DNA from: Acidobacteriota bacterium
GTDB lineage: Bacteria; Acidobacteriota; Vicinamibacteria; Vicinamibacterales; UBA2999
Length of the DNA: 64,000 bases
Assembly (NCBI GenBank): GCA_947482665.1
Contig: CANKJK010000002.1
Coordinates: 124,001 to 188,000, forward strand
Reading direction: 5' to 3'
Position 1 is the stretch's first letter; the number at the start of each line of letters is the position of its first letter. The notes below the pieces were generated by a model. The model was not told the origin of the DNA and ran no database searches. It saw nothing but the letters and a program-made list of their open reading frames with translations. Below, one piece after another: positions 19,627 to 27,939 of this stretch. A program made the position numbers and the translations under genes.

Positions 19627-20337
19627 ATGCGACCCCCTGCCGGCGCCCGAATCTTCGCGTGGACGGGTGCCGCGCTCTTCGTGGGCGCGCTGGGCTGGAG
19701 CGGCTGGAGCTTTCTCGTCCGCTGGCAGAGCTACCCGCTCGATGCCCGCCTGTGGCCGGCGGCGCTGCACAACGTGGCGCTCTTCTCGGCATTTGCCCTC
19801 CACCACTCCGTCTTCGCCCGCCTGGGCGTGCGCCAGCTCATCCGACGCTGGGCCGGGCCCACACTCGAGCGCTCAGTCTTTGTCTGGATTGCGAGCCTGC
19901 TGTTCATCGGCATCTGCTGGGCCTGGGAACCAGTGCTGGGCGTCTGGTGGCAGGTGCGGGGCCCCGCCGCCTGGGACGGCCGCGCCCTGCAGGTCGCAGG
20001 GGTCTTGCTGACGATCTTCGGCGCCGGGGCGATCGATGTCCTGGAGCTCGCCGGCGTCAGACAGCTGGAGGGTCCGGCCCGGTCCGAGGGACCCGCCGTG
20101 TTCAAGACGACGGGCGTCTACGGCCTGGTCCGCCACCCGATCTATCTGGGCTGGGTGCTGATGGTGCTGGGAGAGCCCACGATGACCGCCGCGCGTGGTG
20201 TCTTCGCCGTCGTCTCCTGCCTCTACCTCATCCTCGCGATTCCCCTGGAGGAATGGTCACTCGAAGCGACGGCCGGACCGGCCTATGAGGAGTACCGCAA
20301 GGCCGTCCGCTGGCGCCTGATTCCGTTCGTCTGGTGA
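19627..20337 (+). CDS. membrane methyltransferase-like protein (NnrU/ICMT/PEMT type)
   Basis: A 236 aa integral-membrane protein with about five hydrophobic segments. A C-terminal block TTGVYGLVRHPIYLGWVLM with the later glutamates of EEWSLEATAGPAYEEYRK matches the phospholipid/isoprenylcysteine methyltransferase family; the N-terminal half resembles NnrU-like proteins (ALHHSVFARLGVRQLI). It is divergent from the ketosynthase operon and shares its promoter region, so both may act in the same pathway. The start is set by the TATAAT element 9 nt upstream and the lack of any conserved residues before it. Confidence 0.75.
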   Translation: MRPPAGARIFAWTGAALFVGALGWSGWSFLVRWQSYPLDARLWPAALHNVALFSAFALHHSVFARLGVRQLIRRWAGPTLERSVFVWIASLLFIGICWAWEPVLGVWWQVRGPAAWDGRALQVAGVLLTIFGAGAIDVLELAGVRQLEGPARSEGPAVFKTTGVYGLVRHPIYLGWVLMVLGEPTMTAARGVFAVVSCLYLILAIPLEEWSLEATAGPAYEEYRKAVRWRLIPFVW

Positions 20338-20460
20338 GCGGAGCGACGCCCGCCGCGGGTGGCCGCGAACGGGGTGCCCCAACGGGCGCGCAAGACCTCT
20401 CCCGTGGCGGATGCACGTGGTCGAGCACCCGGTGGGGCTGTTCGCGGACAGGACCCGCGG

Positions 20461-20778
20461 TTACGCCAGGTCCTCGTCCTCTTCCACATCCTTCGGGAGC
20501 CCTTCGTACTGCTCAAGAAAGACCACGTTCTGGTGGGAGGGGATCTCGAAGCGGGTCCGGCACTCAGGGCATGTCACATGCTCATCCAGCCGGACCAGGT
20601 GATCCTTGAGCTTGTTGAACATGGCACGGGCCCGTTCATCGGCCCCACCGGGCAGCTGGGCCTTGCGGGTCCGCCGGATCCACCGGACCTGGAATTCATT
20701 GGTCCGCCGGCAGCGGGTGCACTGGAACCGGCCGGGCCGGGTTTCGGGCTTCTCGGTAAAGAACTGTCGTTCGTCCAC
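20461..20778 (-). CDS. hypothetical protein with paired zinc-ribbon cysteines
   Basis: A 105 aa soluble protein. Four cysteines in two CxxC pairs (FQCTRCRRTNEFQVRW near residue 20 and VTCPECRTRFEIPSH near residue 69) suggest one zinc site. The C terminus is very acidic (PKDVEEDEDLA). No family recognised; function unknown. A GTG start at 20778 is forced by an upstream in-frame stop, and TAAGAT lies 6 nt before it. The gene is divergent from the glycosyltransferase gene. Confidence 0.6.
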   Translation of the reverse strand: MDERQFFTEKPETRPGRFQCTRCRRTNEFQVRWIRRTRKAQLPGGADERARAMFNKLKDHLVRLDEHVTCPECRTRFEIPSHQNVVFLEQYEGLPKDVEEDEDLA

Positions 20779-20809
20779 GAACGCATCTTAGCTGATAGAC
20801 TGTTCGAGC
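20779..20809. promoter_or_regulatory. divergent leaderless promoters in a 31-bp gap
   Basis: Plus strand: TAGACT at 20796-20801, 8 nt before the TTG start at 20810. Minus strand: TAAGAT (20790-20785), 6 nt before the GTG start at 20778. Both hexamers fit between two start codons only 31 bp apart. No ribosome site exists on either side. Confidence 0.5.
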
Positions 20810-21964
20810 TTGTCCTCAGCCATCGTCTTCTATATCTCCGGTCACGGGTTCGGCCACGCCTCCCGCATGATCGAAGTCATCAACGCAATTTTCGAGCAGC
20901 GCCCAGAAACGCGCATCGGCGTGCGGACGGCCGCCCCGCGGTGGCTGTTTGACGCCTCCGTGAAGGGCCGCATCGCGTACAGCCATCTCGAGGCCGACAC
21001 AGGCGTCGTCCAGCTGGACAGCCTGACCCTCGACGAGGCCGATAGCGTCCGCCGGGCCTCGGCGTTTCACGCCGACATGGTCTCTCGCGCGGCCAGCGAG
21101 ACCCGCACCCTGCGTGAAATGGACGCCGGCCTGGTCGTCGGCGACATCCCGCCCCTGGCCAGTTCCGTGGGCGCGGCCGCCGGCATTCCGACCGTCGCGA
21201 TCGGCAACTTCACGTGGGACTGGATCTACGCGGACTATCCGCGGACGCGTCTCGCCCCGAACCTGCTGCCCGCGGTGCGCCAGGCCTACGCCAAGACCTA
21301 TATGGGCCTGCGACTCCCGATGTGGGGCGGCTTCCAGCACATCGGCAACATCCGCGACATCCCGTTCATCGCGCGCCACGCCAAGAAGACGCCCAAGGAA
21401 GTCTGCAAGGCGCTGAAGATTCCGGCGACCAAGCCCATCGTGCTGCTCTCGTTTGGTGGGTACGGCCTGCCGTCACTCGACACCGAGGCGCTGGGCAAGT
21501 CCAAGAAGTACACGTTCGTCACCACCGCCAATGTGCCACTCGGGCGCCGGCGCGAGCTGGACGAACGCAAGGGCAACTTCATCACCCTGGATGAGCAGGC
21601 CATCTACGACGCCGGCATCCGGTACGAGGATCTGGTCGCCACGGCCGAGGCCGTCGTGAGCAAGCCCGGCTACGGCATCATCTCGGAGTGCATCGCCAAC
21701 GACACGGCGCTCCTGCACACGCCACGCGGACACTTCCCCGAGTACGACGTGCTGCTGCGCGAGATGCCGAAGTTCCTGCGGCAGGCCTCGATTGATCACG
21801 AGACGCTGTTCTCCGGCAAGATCGATGCGCAGCTCGACAAGCTGCTCGCCCAGCCGAAGATCAAGAAGAAGCCGGAGACCAATGGCGCCCAGGTCGCGGC
21901 CGAGATCCTGCTCCACACGCTGGACAATCCGCCCAAGCGCGCAAGGCGGCCGAAGAAGAAGTAG
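20810..21964 (+). CDS. glycosyltransferase-like protein (MurG/arabinokinase N-domain type)
   Basis: A 384 aa GT-B-fold protein. The N terminus IVFYISGHGFGHASRMIEV is the glycine-rich loop found in MurG-like transferases and in the N-terminal domain of plant L-arabinokinase. The C-terminal half carries KPGYGIISECIANDTALLHT, the nucleotide-sugar binding region of the GT-B family. The lysine-rich tail (KKK, RARRPKKK) may contact membrane or nucleic acid. The acceptor and donor are unknown. TTG is the only start that keeps the conserved N terminus. The acetyltransferase gene follows after 3 nt. Confidence 0.78.
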   Translation: MSSAIVFYISGHGFGHASRMIEVINAIFEQRPETRIGVRTAAPRWLFDASVKGRIAYSHLEADTGVVQLDSLTLDEADSVRRASAFHADMVSRAASETRTLREMDAGLVVGDIPPLASSVGAAAGIPTVAIGNFTWDWIYADYPRTRLAPNLLPAVRQAYAKTYMGLRLPMWGGFQHIGNIRDIPFIARHAKKTPKEVCKALKIPATKPIVLLSFGGYGLPSLDTEALGKSKKYTFVTTANVPLGRRRELDERKGNFITLDEQAIYDAGIRYEDLVATAEAVVSKPGYGIISECIANDTALLHTPRGHFPEYDVLLREMPKFLRQASIDHETLFSGKIDAQLDKLLAQPKIKKKPETNGAQVAAEILLHTLDNPPKRARRPKKK

Positions 21965-21967
21965 CCG

Positions 21968-22558
21968 GTGTCGGCCACCCAGCTGGTGATCCGGCTCGCC
22001 ACGGAGGCGGACGCCGCCCGCGTGGCCTCCATCTACGCGCCGGGCGTCGAACGCACGGCGGCCTCCTTCGAAGAAGTCGCGCCGGGACCCGACGAGATGT
22101 CCCGGCGTATCGCCTCCACACTCCCCGTCTATCCCTGGCTGGTCGCTGAACTGAACGGCCGGGTCGAAGGCTACGCCTACGCCAGCCAGCATCACGTCCG
22201 CGCCGGCTATCGCTGGTCCGTCAACACGTCCGTCTACATTGACGACGCCTGCCAGGGGCGAGGCCTGGGGCGCGCGCTCTACACGTCGCTCTTCGCCGTG
22301 CTCCGCGCGCAGGGACATCTGAACGCCTACGCCGGCATCGCCATTCCCAATGCGGCCAGCGTCGGCTTGCACGAATCGATGGGCTTCCGGCTGGTCGGCG
22401 TCTACACCGGTGTCGGCTTCAAATTCGGAGCCTGGCGGGATGTCGGCTGGTGGCATTTGCAGCTGGCGCCATTGCCCAGTGCGCCAGAACCGCCCGTGCC
22501 GCTTGAGGCGGTTCGTGCGCGGGACGGCTGGTCACGCCTCCTTCGTGGTGAGCGGTGA
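21968..22558 (+). CDS. GNAT-family N-acetyltransferase (phosphinothricin acetyltransferase-like)
   Basis: A 196 aa GNAT enzyme using acetyl-CoA. Conserved regions: IRLATEADAARVASIYAPGV at the N terminus, EGYAYASQHHVRAGYRWSVN, the CoA-binding pyrophosphate loop DACQGRGLGRALYTSL (Q/RxxGxG/A), and IPNAASVGLHESMGFRLVGV near the end. This resembles the Pat/Bar family that acetylates phosphinothricin or methionine sulfoximine, but substrate cannot be read from the motif. It is in a tight operon between two membrane/glycan-related genes. The GTG start lies 3 nt after the glycosyltransferase stop. Confidence 0.88.
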   Translation: MSATQLVIRLATEADAARVASIYAPGVERTAASFEEVAPGPDEMSRRIASTLPVYPWLVAELNGRVEGYAYASQHHVRAGYRWSVNTSVYIDDACQGRGLGRALYTSLFAVLRAQGHLNAYAGIAIPNAASVGLHESMGFRLVGVYTGVGFKFGAWRDVGWWHLQLAPLPSAPEPPVPLEAVRARDGWSRLLRGER

Positions 22559-22577
22559 CCCTGGGCTCCGGCCGCCC

Positions 22578-24398
22578 GTGAACCATTTCCTTCTGCCGCC
22601 TCCAGCCGCCACCCTCGTCGCCCTGCTGATGACCGCGGGTCTGGCGTGGCTCGGCTCACGCATGGCGCGCATGCTCGTGGGGCCGGCGGCGGGACGGCTG
22701 GATGACTGCGGGGGCTTTGTGCTCGCTGCCGGCTCAGCCGGCGCCATCGCCCACACTCTGGCGCTGGCACAGTTGGCCAACGTGTGGGTCCTGCGGGTCG
22801 GAGGCGCGGCACTCGCCCTCGCGGGCCTGGCGCAGTGCTGCGCATGGGCGCGAACGGGACGTACGCACCGCCATCGCTGGTCGGCGGACTTCCGAGCGCT
22901 GACGGGGCTGTCTCGTCTGATGGTGATTGTGGGGGGCGTCGTCTTCGTCGCACTGGGCCTGACGGCCTTGGCGCCGCCCACCGACATCGACTCGCTCCAC
23001 GTGTACCTCGCCATCCCGCTCGACTGGCTGCGCCACGGTGGCGCCTATCCGCGTACCGACTTGCTGCATGCCCGACTGCTCGGACTCGGGGAAGGCCTCA
23101 CGATGATCGGATTGGCCACGGGCACCGACACCCTGGCCGCGAACCTGCAATTCGCCGGACTCGTGATCGCGGCTGCGGCTGTTGCCGACTCCGCGAAACA
23201 CAGGCTCGCCGCCATCCGCGGAATGCTGTGCGTTCTGGCCTGCCCGGCAATGCTGGGCCTGGTGTCCACGCAGAAATTCCAGGTACTCCCGGCCGCCGCA
23301 CTCACAGTGGCCTTCATCGTGATTGTTCAACACTGGGACGATTTCGACTCCCGACGAGCCACGCTGGCCTTCGGCTCGATGGCCTTCGCCATGGCCTGCA
23401 AGTACTCGTTCCTCCTCTCGGGCAGCGTCGTCCTCGCCATGGGACTTGTGGCCGCAGCGCGCTCAGGCCGCCTGGCGGCGGCCACGCGAATTGCCGTCGC
23501 CTGCGTGGCGGTGCTGGCCATGCCGATTTACCTGCGCAACTGGCGCTTCTACGGGGATCCGCTGTCGCCCTTCCTGGAACACTTCAGCGCGCACCCTGAC
23601 CCGGCCCTGATCTGGATGGCCGAACGCCTCCGCACCGATCTCCCGCTGTCGTGGATGGAGAGACTGGTGCGCCTGCCCTTCGCCCTCCTGGGCACCGTGA
23701 CTCCATCCCGCCTGTCTGAACCGCTCGGTGTCGCAGTACTGCTGGCAGGCTTGGTGCGGAGCGGAAACCAGAAGACCCGGCTGCTCCTGACGGGCCTGGC
23801 GATTGGCGTAATCCCGATGATCGCGCTCTCACAACTGACGCCGCGGTTCTTTCTCGAAGCCTGCCTCTGGAGCATTGCGGCGGCGACGATGGCCGGGTCG
23901 CTGCGCTTCGACTGGCTCTTTGATCGCGTCTTGCTGGCGCAGTCAACGGTCGTCGCATTGGCGGCCTGCATGCTTGCCGCGCAACTCGCGCCGGGCGCGC
24001 TGAGCGCCGCCGCCCGTGATCGCGTCATGGCCCGGTCAGCGAATGGATACGAGGAAGCGCGGTGGATCGACCGCATCGTGCCAGCCGGCGGCGCGGTACT
24101 CCCCGCATCTCAGTCGTACTTCCTGCTCTCCCGACCATTTCTTGCGAACGACAGACTGGCCGAGGAACTCTCGCCAACCGCGTGGCACCTGCACCGTTAT
24201 CTGGCCGCTCACCACATCTCCGTGGCTGTTCGGCCGTACCCGCTCGACGACCGCTGGCGCGACCTCCTCCTGGCGTGTGGGCAGGTCCTCGCCGGACCCA
24301 AGGAGTTTGCGTGGGCGGCCAGGAACCCATTTAACCGCGGCGAAGTCTCCCAGTACATTGCGGTATCGCTCGACATTGCCCGGACAGGTTGCCTATGA
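22578..24398 (+). CDS. polytopic membrane protein, GT-C glycosyltransferase-like
   Basis: About 606 aa with ten or more hydrophobic segments. The first large loop contains APPTDIDSLHVYLAIPLDWL and DLLHARLLGLGEGLTMIG, the aspartate-bearing pattern of GT-C type transferases that use polyprenyl-phosphate sugars. The rest is hydrophobic with short loops, and the C-terminal ~100 residues are soluble. No close family name can be given. The start is uncertain: GTG at 22578, or one of the GTGs around 22543-22546 overlapping the acetyltransferase gene. Its stop overlaps the next gene (ATGA). Confidence 0.6.
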   Translation: MNHFLLPPPAATLVALLMTAGLAWLGSRMARMLVGPAAGRLDDCGGFVLAAGSAGAIAHTLALAQLANVWVLRVGGAALALAGLAQCCAWARTGRTHRHRWSADFRALTGLSRLMVIVGGVVFVALGLTALAPPTDIDSLHVYLAIPLDWLRHGGAYPRTDLLHARLLGLGEGLTMIGLATGTDTLAANLQFAGLVIAAAAVADSAKHRLAAIRGMLCVLACPAMLGLVSTQKFQVLPAAALTVAFIVIVQHWDDFDSRRATLAFGSMAFAMACKYSFLLSGSVVLAMGLVAAARSGRLAAATRIAVACVAVLAMPIYLRNWRFYGDPLSPFLEHFSAHPDPALIWMAERLRTDLPLSWMERLVRLPFALLGTVTPSRLSEPLGVAVLLAGLVRSGNQKTRLLLTGLAIGVIPMIALSQLTPRFFLEACLWSIAAATMAGSLRFDWLFDRVLLAQSTVVALAACMLAAQLAPGALSAAARDRVMARSANGYEEARWIDRIVPAGGAVLPASQSYFLLSRPFLANDRLAEELSPTAWHLHRYLAAHHISVAVRPYPLDDRWRDLLLACGQVLAGPKEFAWAARNPFNRGEVSQYIAVSLDIARTGCL

Positions 24399-24916
24399 CG
24401 CCCCGGGCACGCCGTTGGCTCACGCTCCTGCTGACGGGCCTCCTTGTCGCGACCTCGGCCGGTGCCCCACTCGCACAGGAGCCCGCGCCGATGGCGCCGC
24501 CGCTCGCGCTCCTCGATCGCACCGGCAAAGCGGTGCGGCTGGAAGCGTTCCGGGGCCGAGTGGTGCTGGTGGATTTCTGGGCGACCTGGTGCGTCCCCTG
24601 CCGGGTGTCGCTGCCGGCCTACGACGACATGCTGCGCACGTACCAGAAGCAGGGGTTCGAGGTGCTGGCTGTCGACGTCGGCGAGACGCGCGCGCAGGTG
24701 GATGCCTTCTTCAAGGGCCGGGAACCGCTGATCCGTGTCCTGATGGACCCGCAGGGTGCCGCCTTCCGCACTTTTCGTGGGCACGCGCTCCCGACGACCG
24801 TGCTCGTGGACAAAGACGGCTACATCCGCTTCACCTTTGTCGGCTTCGAGGAGGAGGCACTCCCCCGCTATCACAAGGAGATCCGGGAACTGCTCGCGGA
24901 ACCGCCCGAGCAATAG
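24395..24916 (+). CDS. secreted thioredoxin-fold protein (TlpA/ResA-like)
   Basis: A 173 aa exported thiol-disulfide protein (signal peptide WLTLLLTGLLVATSAGAPLAQ). The redox site CVPC lies in FWATWCVPCRVSLPAYDDM; a cis-proline motif appears as ALPTTVLVDKDGYIRF. This type reduces periplasmic disulfides, for example in cytochrome c maturation. The start overlaps the stop of the GT-C-like gene (ATGA), so the two are translationally coupled. It is the last gene of the four-gene plus-strand run. Confidence 0.88.
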   Translation: MTPRARRWLTLLLTGLLVATSAGAPLAQEPAPMAPPLALLDRTGKAVRLEAFRGRVVLVDFWATWCVPCRVSLPAYDDMLRTYQKQGFEVLAVDVGETRAQVDAFFKGREPLIRVLMDPQGAAFRTFRGHALPTTVLVDKDGYIRFTFVGFEEEALPRYHKEIRELLAEPPEQ

Positions 24917-24930
24917 CCAGGGCTGGAGGC

Positions 24931-25512
24931 TTACGCGTGGTAGTAGTCCGGCTCGTTGCCGGCGCGCCACTTGATGTTGCAGCCGATGCTCGGCCGCTGC
25001 TCCGGCGAGACCGCCTGACCAGCGAGTACCGTATCGAGCGCCGTACGCAGATCCGCGCCGGTGACCGCGACGCCGTTGCCCGGACGCGCGCCATCGAACT
25101 GGCCCCGATACGCGAGCGCGCCGTGTGCATCGAACAGGAAGAGATCGGGGGTGCACGCGGCCTTGAAGGCCTTGGCGACCACCTGCGAGTCATCGACCAG
25201 ATACGGGAAACTCCACCCGTGCGCGGCCGCCTGTGCCTTCATCCCCTCGGGACCGTCCTGCGGATGCGTCGCGAGGTCATTGGCACCAATGGCGACGATC
25301 CGGACCCCTTTCGGCAGATAGTCCGCGGCCACGCGGCCCACCTCCGCCTGAATCAGTTTCACGAACGGACAGTGCACCGAGACGAACAGGACCAGCACGC
25401 CCGTCGCGCCGGCGAACTCCGCGCTGGACACGATCGTGCCGTGAGCGTCGGCCAACCGGAACGCGGGCAGCGGCGTACCGAGTGGCAGCATCGTTGAAGG
25501 GGTCGCGGCCAT
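24931..25512 (-). CDS. redoxin / thioredoxin-fold protein with a single active-site cysteine
   Basis: A 193 aa cytoplasmic AhpC/TSA-Redoxin-type protein. The active-site region reads LFVSVHCPFVKLIQAEVGR: one cysteine, with the second position of the CxxC replaced (C-P-F-V). Other blocks: LGTPLPAFRLADAHGTIVSS near the start and YLVDDSQVVAKAFKAACTPD, whose cysteine could be resolving. Peroxiredoxin-like reduction of peroxides or a thiol-transfer role is possible. TATACT lies 5 nt before the ATG. The DinB gene ends 2 nt upstream of its start on the same strand. Confidence 0.82.
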   Translation of the reverse strand: MAATPSTMLPLGTPLPAFRLADAHGTIVSSAEFAGATGVLVLFVSVHCPFVKLIQAEVGRVAADYLPKGVRIVAIGANDLATHPQDGPEGMKAQAAAHGWSFPYLVDDSQVVAKAFKAACTPDLFLFDAHGALAYRGQFDGARPGNGVAVTGADLRTALDTVLAGQAVSPEQRPSIGCNIKWRAGNEPDYYHA

Positions 25513-25514
25513 AT

Positions 25515-26009
25515 CTAAGTATACCGACGGGGTGCGAGGCGTTTGAGGAGCTGAATCTGACCCGCGTGATAGAGGTCGTGTGCGATCACGCCCGACACGA
25601 GATCCACCGTTCGGGTCTCGCCTCCCGCCGGGCAGCGGTCGAGTGCGGCATCCGGGAGCCCGGCCACGGCTGCGCGCAGTTGCCGATGCTGGTCCCGCAA
25701 CAGCGCCAGATCGCGCTTCCACTCCGCCTCAGTGCCTTGCTCTGGCCGCGCAAAGAAATTCGAGCCCTCGAGCGGGAAACTGGCGCGGGCCTCGCCAGTC
25801 AGCCGGCGCCGCACAGCGTACTTCCAGTAGGCCGCGTGCACCAGCTCTTCCCAGATATTGTGACGGTCCGGCGCCGGACGCCAGGCGCCCTGCGCACGAG
25901 ACACACCGCGCAACGAGCCGCGCAAGTTGGTGCCGTGCCAGCTCTTCGCGTCATAGGCCTGATCCAGCTGCCGAAGCAGCAGTTCGACACGGCCCCGGCT
26001 ACTGCCCAC
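25515..26009 (-). CDS. DinB-family protein
   Basis: A 164 aa four-helix-bundle protein of the DinB/YfiT type. Typical elements are the histidines that bind a metal: HNIWEELVHAAYWKYAVR near residues 50-67 and GVIAHDLYHAGQIQLLKR near the C terminus. In this superfamily the domain is often a thiol-dependent transferase; no substrate can be read here. The GTG start overlaps the 3' end of the cytochrome gene by 11 nt, so it is co-transcribed with it. Confidence 0.8.
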   Translation of the reverse strand: MGSSRGRVELLLRQLDQAYDAKSWHGTNLRGSLRGVSRAQGAWRPAPDRHNIWEELVHAAYWKYAVRRRLTGEARASFPLEGSNFFARPEQGTEAEWKRDLALLRDQHRQLRAAVAGLPDAALDRCPAGGETRTVDLVSGVIAHDLYHAGQIQLLKRLAPRRYT

Positions 26010-26751
26010 AGGTCGTGTCGACCATCTGCAGCGATGTCACGTTGATGCTGTTGGTCGCCTTGATGACGATGCCCTTGGCTTCCATCCGGTGGCCCTTATG
26101 CTCGGCTGGCGCGGGGAACACATCCAGCAGCGTGAAGGCCGCCGTGCCCAGCTTCTCGCTCTTCATCGAGGTCAGCTCTGTCTCGGACGACGCCTGTCCG
26201 TCACGGCTCTTCAACAGCGCGGTGGCCTTGCTCAGCACCCACGTGTTGTTCGGCCCGGCCTCGAGACACCCCAGCGTCCGGCCGAGGGCATTGTCGCGGA
26301 CCTCGGTCGGCCCGTTCTTCCCGACAAAGGTGACCAGCGCGAGTTCCCCCTGTTTCGCGTCATCCTTGCCGGCGGGCATGCCGTTCTGCGCGAGCACATA
26401 GGCCAGTGTGTCCAGCACGGCCGGGTCGGGCACCACGACATCCTCGGCGCGGGGCATCGGCGACCGCATAAAGTCAAAGAGCGCGAAGAGATTGCCCTCC
26501 CACGTCTCCACGAACCGCTGCCCCTGGAGCGCGGGTCCATTCCCGAGTCCCAGCCCCTCCAGGTTGTTGCCGTGACACCCGGCGCAGTGCTTCTGGTAGG
26601 CCTCCTTGCCGCGGGCCGCCTGCGCCGCGCTGTAGACACCGTCCCAGACGGACCGGCGTGCGCTCTGGGCCCTGACGGCGCGATCAGGCGCCGAGGCACA
26701 GACAAACACGCACGACGCCGCCAGCAGGCACGACACGCGCATCCATGACAT
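25999..26751 (-). CDS. secreted c-type cytochrome with C-terminal domain of unknown function
   Basis: A 250 aa exported protein (signal MSWMRVSCLLAASCVFVCAS). One class I cytochrome c domain: heme motif CAGCH in AYQKHCAGCHGNNLEGLG, and a methionine in DFMRSPMPRAEDVV as likely distal ligand, followed by LDTLAYVLAQNGMPAG, typical of acidobacterial cytochromes. The remaining ~135 residues have no heme motif and end in INVTSLQMVDTTCGQ. Probable electron carrier for periplasmic quinoproteins, by inference. RBS GAGGAGGAAG lies just upstream of the start. Operon with DinB, redoxin. Confidence 0.85.
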   Translation of the reverse strand: MSWMRVSCLLAASCVFVCASAPDRAVRAQSARRSVWDGVYSAAQAARGKEAYQKHCAGCHGNNLEGLGLGNGPALQGQRFVETWEGNLFALFDFMRSPMPRAEDVVVPDPAVLDTLAYVLAQNGMPAGKDDAKQGELALVTFVGKNGPTEVRDNALGRTLGCLEAGPNNTWVLSKATALLKSRDGQASSETELTSMKSEKLGTAAFTLLDVFPAPAEHKGHRMEAKGIVIKATNSINVTSLQMVDTTCGQ

Positions 26752-26765
26752 GGTCTTCCTCCTCC

Positions 26766-27908
26766 TCAAATCCGGCACAGCCGCTCGGCGGCCGCCCGCA
26801 GTGTGGCGTCCTTCTTGGCAAAACAGAACCGCAGGACAGTTCCCGCGGTGGTCGTGTGCAGGAAAGGCGACAGCGGAATGGACGCCACGCCGTGCTCCTT
26901 GGTCATCCGGATCGCGAACTCGCGATCAGGCTCCCCGGTGATGTCTCCGTATTCCATGAGCTGAAAGAACGTCCCAGCGCTCGGCAGCGGCCGGAAGCGG
27001 GAGCCCCGCATCATCTCGAGGAACAGATCGCGCTTGGCCTGATAGAAACCCGCGAGGGCCGCGCAGTCGGGATCGTCATTCACGATGTCCGCGTAGGCCA
27101 ACTGGATGGCACTGTTCACCGTGAACGTGACCCACTGGTGCACTCCCTGGATTTCCTTCGTGACGGCGGCCGGCGCCGCCGTGTAGCCGACCTTCCAGCC
27201 GGTCGTGTGGTACGTCTTGCCAAAGGAGCTGATGACGATGGTGCGGGCCGCGAGGTCAGGGTCACGCGCAAGGCTCTCGTGGCGGCCCCCATCGAACACG
27301 ATGTGCTCGTAGACCTCATCCGAGGCCACCCACGCATCGGTGCGGGTCAGCACGTCCTTGAGTGCGCGCAGGTCCTCTGGACCGAAGATTGTGCCGGTCG
27401 GGTTGTGGGGCGAGTTCAGAATGAGCAGCTTCGTCTTCGGTGAGATGGCCCGCCGCACCTCATCCCAGTCGATTCGGTAGTCCGGATGCCGCAGGGTGAC
27501 GAAGACCGGGCGGCCCCCAGACAGCTGGATTGCCGGTACGTACGAGTCATAGGCCGGCTCGAAGACGACCACTTCATCACCGGGATGGACGAGTGCGGTG
27601 ATCGTGCAGAACAACGCCTCCGTCGCACCGGACGTCACGGTGATCTCGGTCACCGGGTCGTACCGGTGGCCGTACAGGCGCTCGATCTTCATGGCCAGCG
27701 CCTCGCGGAGCGCCAGCTGACCTGGCATCGGGCAGTACTGGTTGTGTGCGGCCCGCATCTTCTCGGCCACCAAATCCACCAGCGCCGGGTCGCAGTCGAA
27801 ATCCGGGAAGCCCTGGGAGAGGTTGATCGCGCCCGTCTCGTTGGCCAACTTGGACATCACCGTGAAGATCGTGACGCCCACTGACGGGAGCTTCGACACC
27901 AGTGACAT
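26766..27908 (-). CDS. pyridoxal-phosphate aminotransferase (methionine/kynurenine aminotransferase-like)
   Basis: A 380 aa fold-type I aminotransferase. The N terminus INLSQGFPDFDCDPALVD is the YbdL/KAT pattern. PLP-binding features: ILNSPHNPTGTIFGPEDL (asparagine), WVASDEVYEHIVFDG (aspartate and tyrosine), and SSFGKTYHTTGWKVGYTAAP with the Schiff-base lysine. Likely transaminates methionine or aromatic amino acids. The start at 27908 gives MSLVSKLPSVGVTIF, as in homologues. GATACT lies 9 nt before it, and no Shine-Dalgarno is seen. It ends 14 nt before the cytochrome gene. Confidence 0.9.
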   Translation of the reverse strand: MSLVSKLPSVGVTIFTVMSKLANETGAINLSQGFPDFDCDPALVDLVAEKMRAAHNQYCPMPGQLALREALAMKIERLYGHRYDPVTEITVTSGATEALFCTITALVHPGDEVVVFEPAYDSYVPAIQLSGGRPVFVTLRHPDYRIDWDEVRRAISPKTKLLILNSPHNPTGTIFGPEDLRALKDVLTRTDAWVASDEVYEHIVFDGGRHESLARDPDLAARTIVISSFGKTYHTTGWKVGYTAAPAAVTKEIQGVHQWVTFTVNSAIQLAYADIVNDDPDCAALAGFYQAKRDLFLEMMRGSRFRPLPSAGTFFQLMEYGDITGEPDREFAIRMTKEHGVASIPLSPFLHTTTAGTVLRFCFAKKDATLRAAAERLCRI

Positions 27909-27939
27909 GCGGGCGGCAGTATCCCATGAAAGCCCCGCG

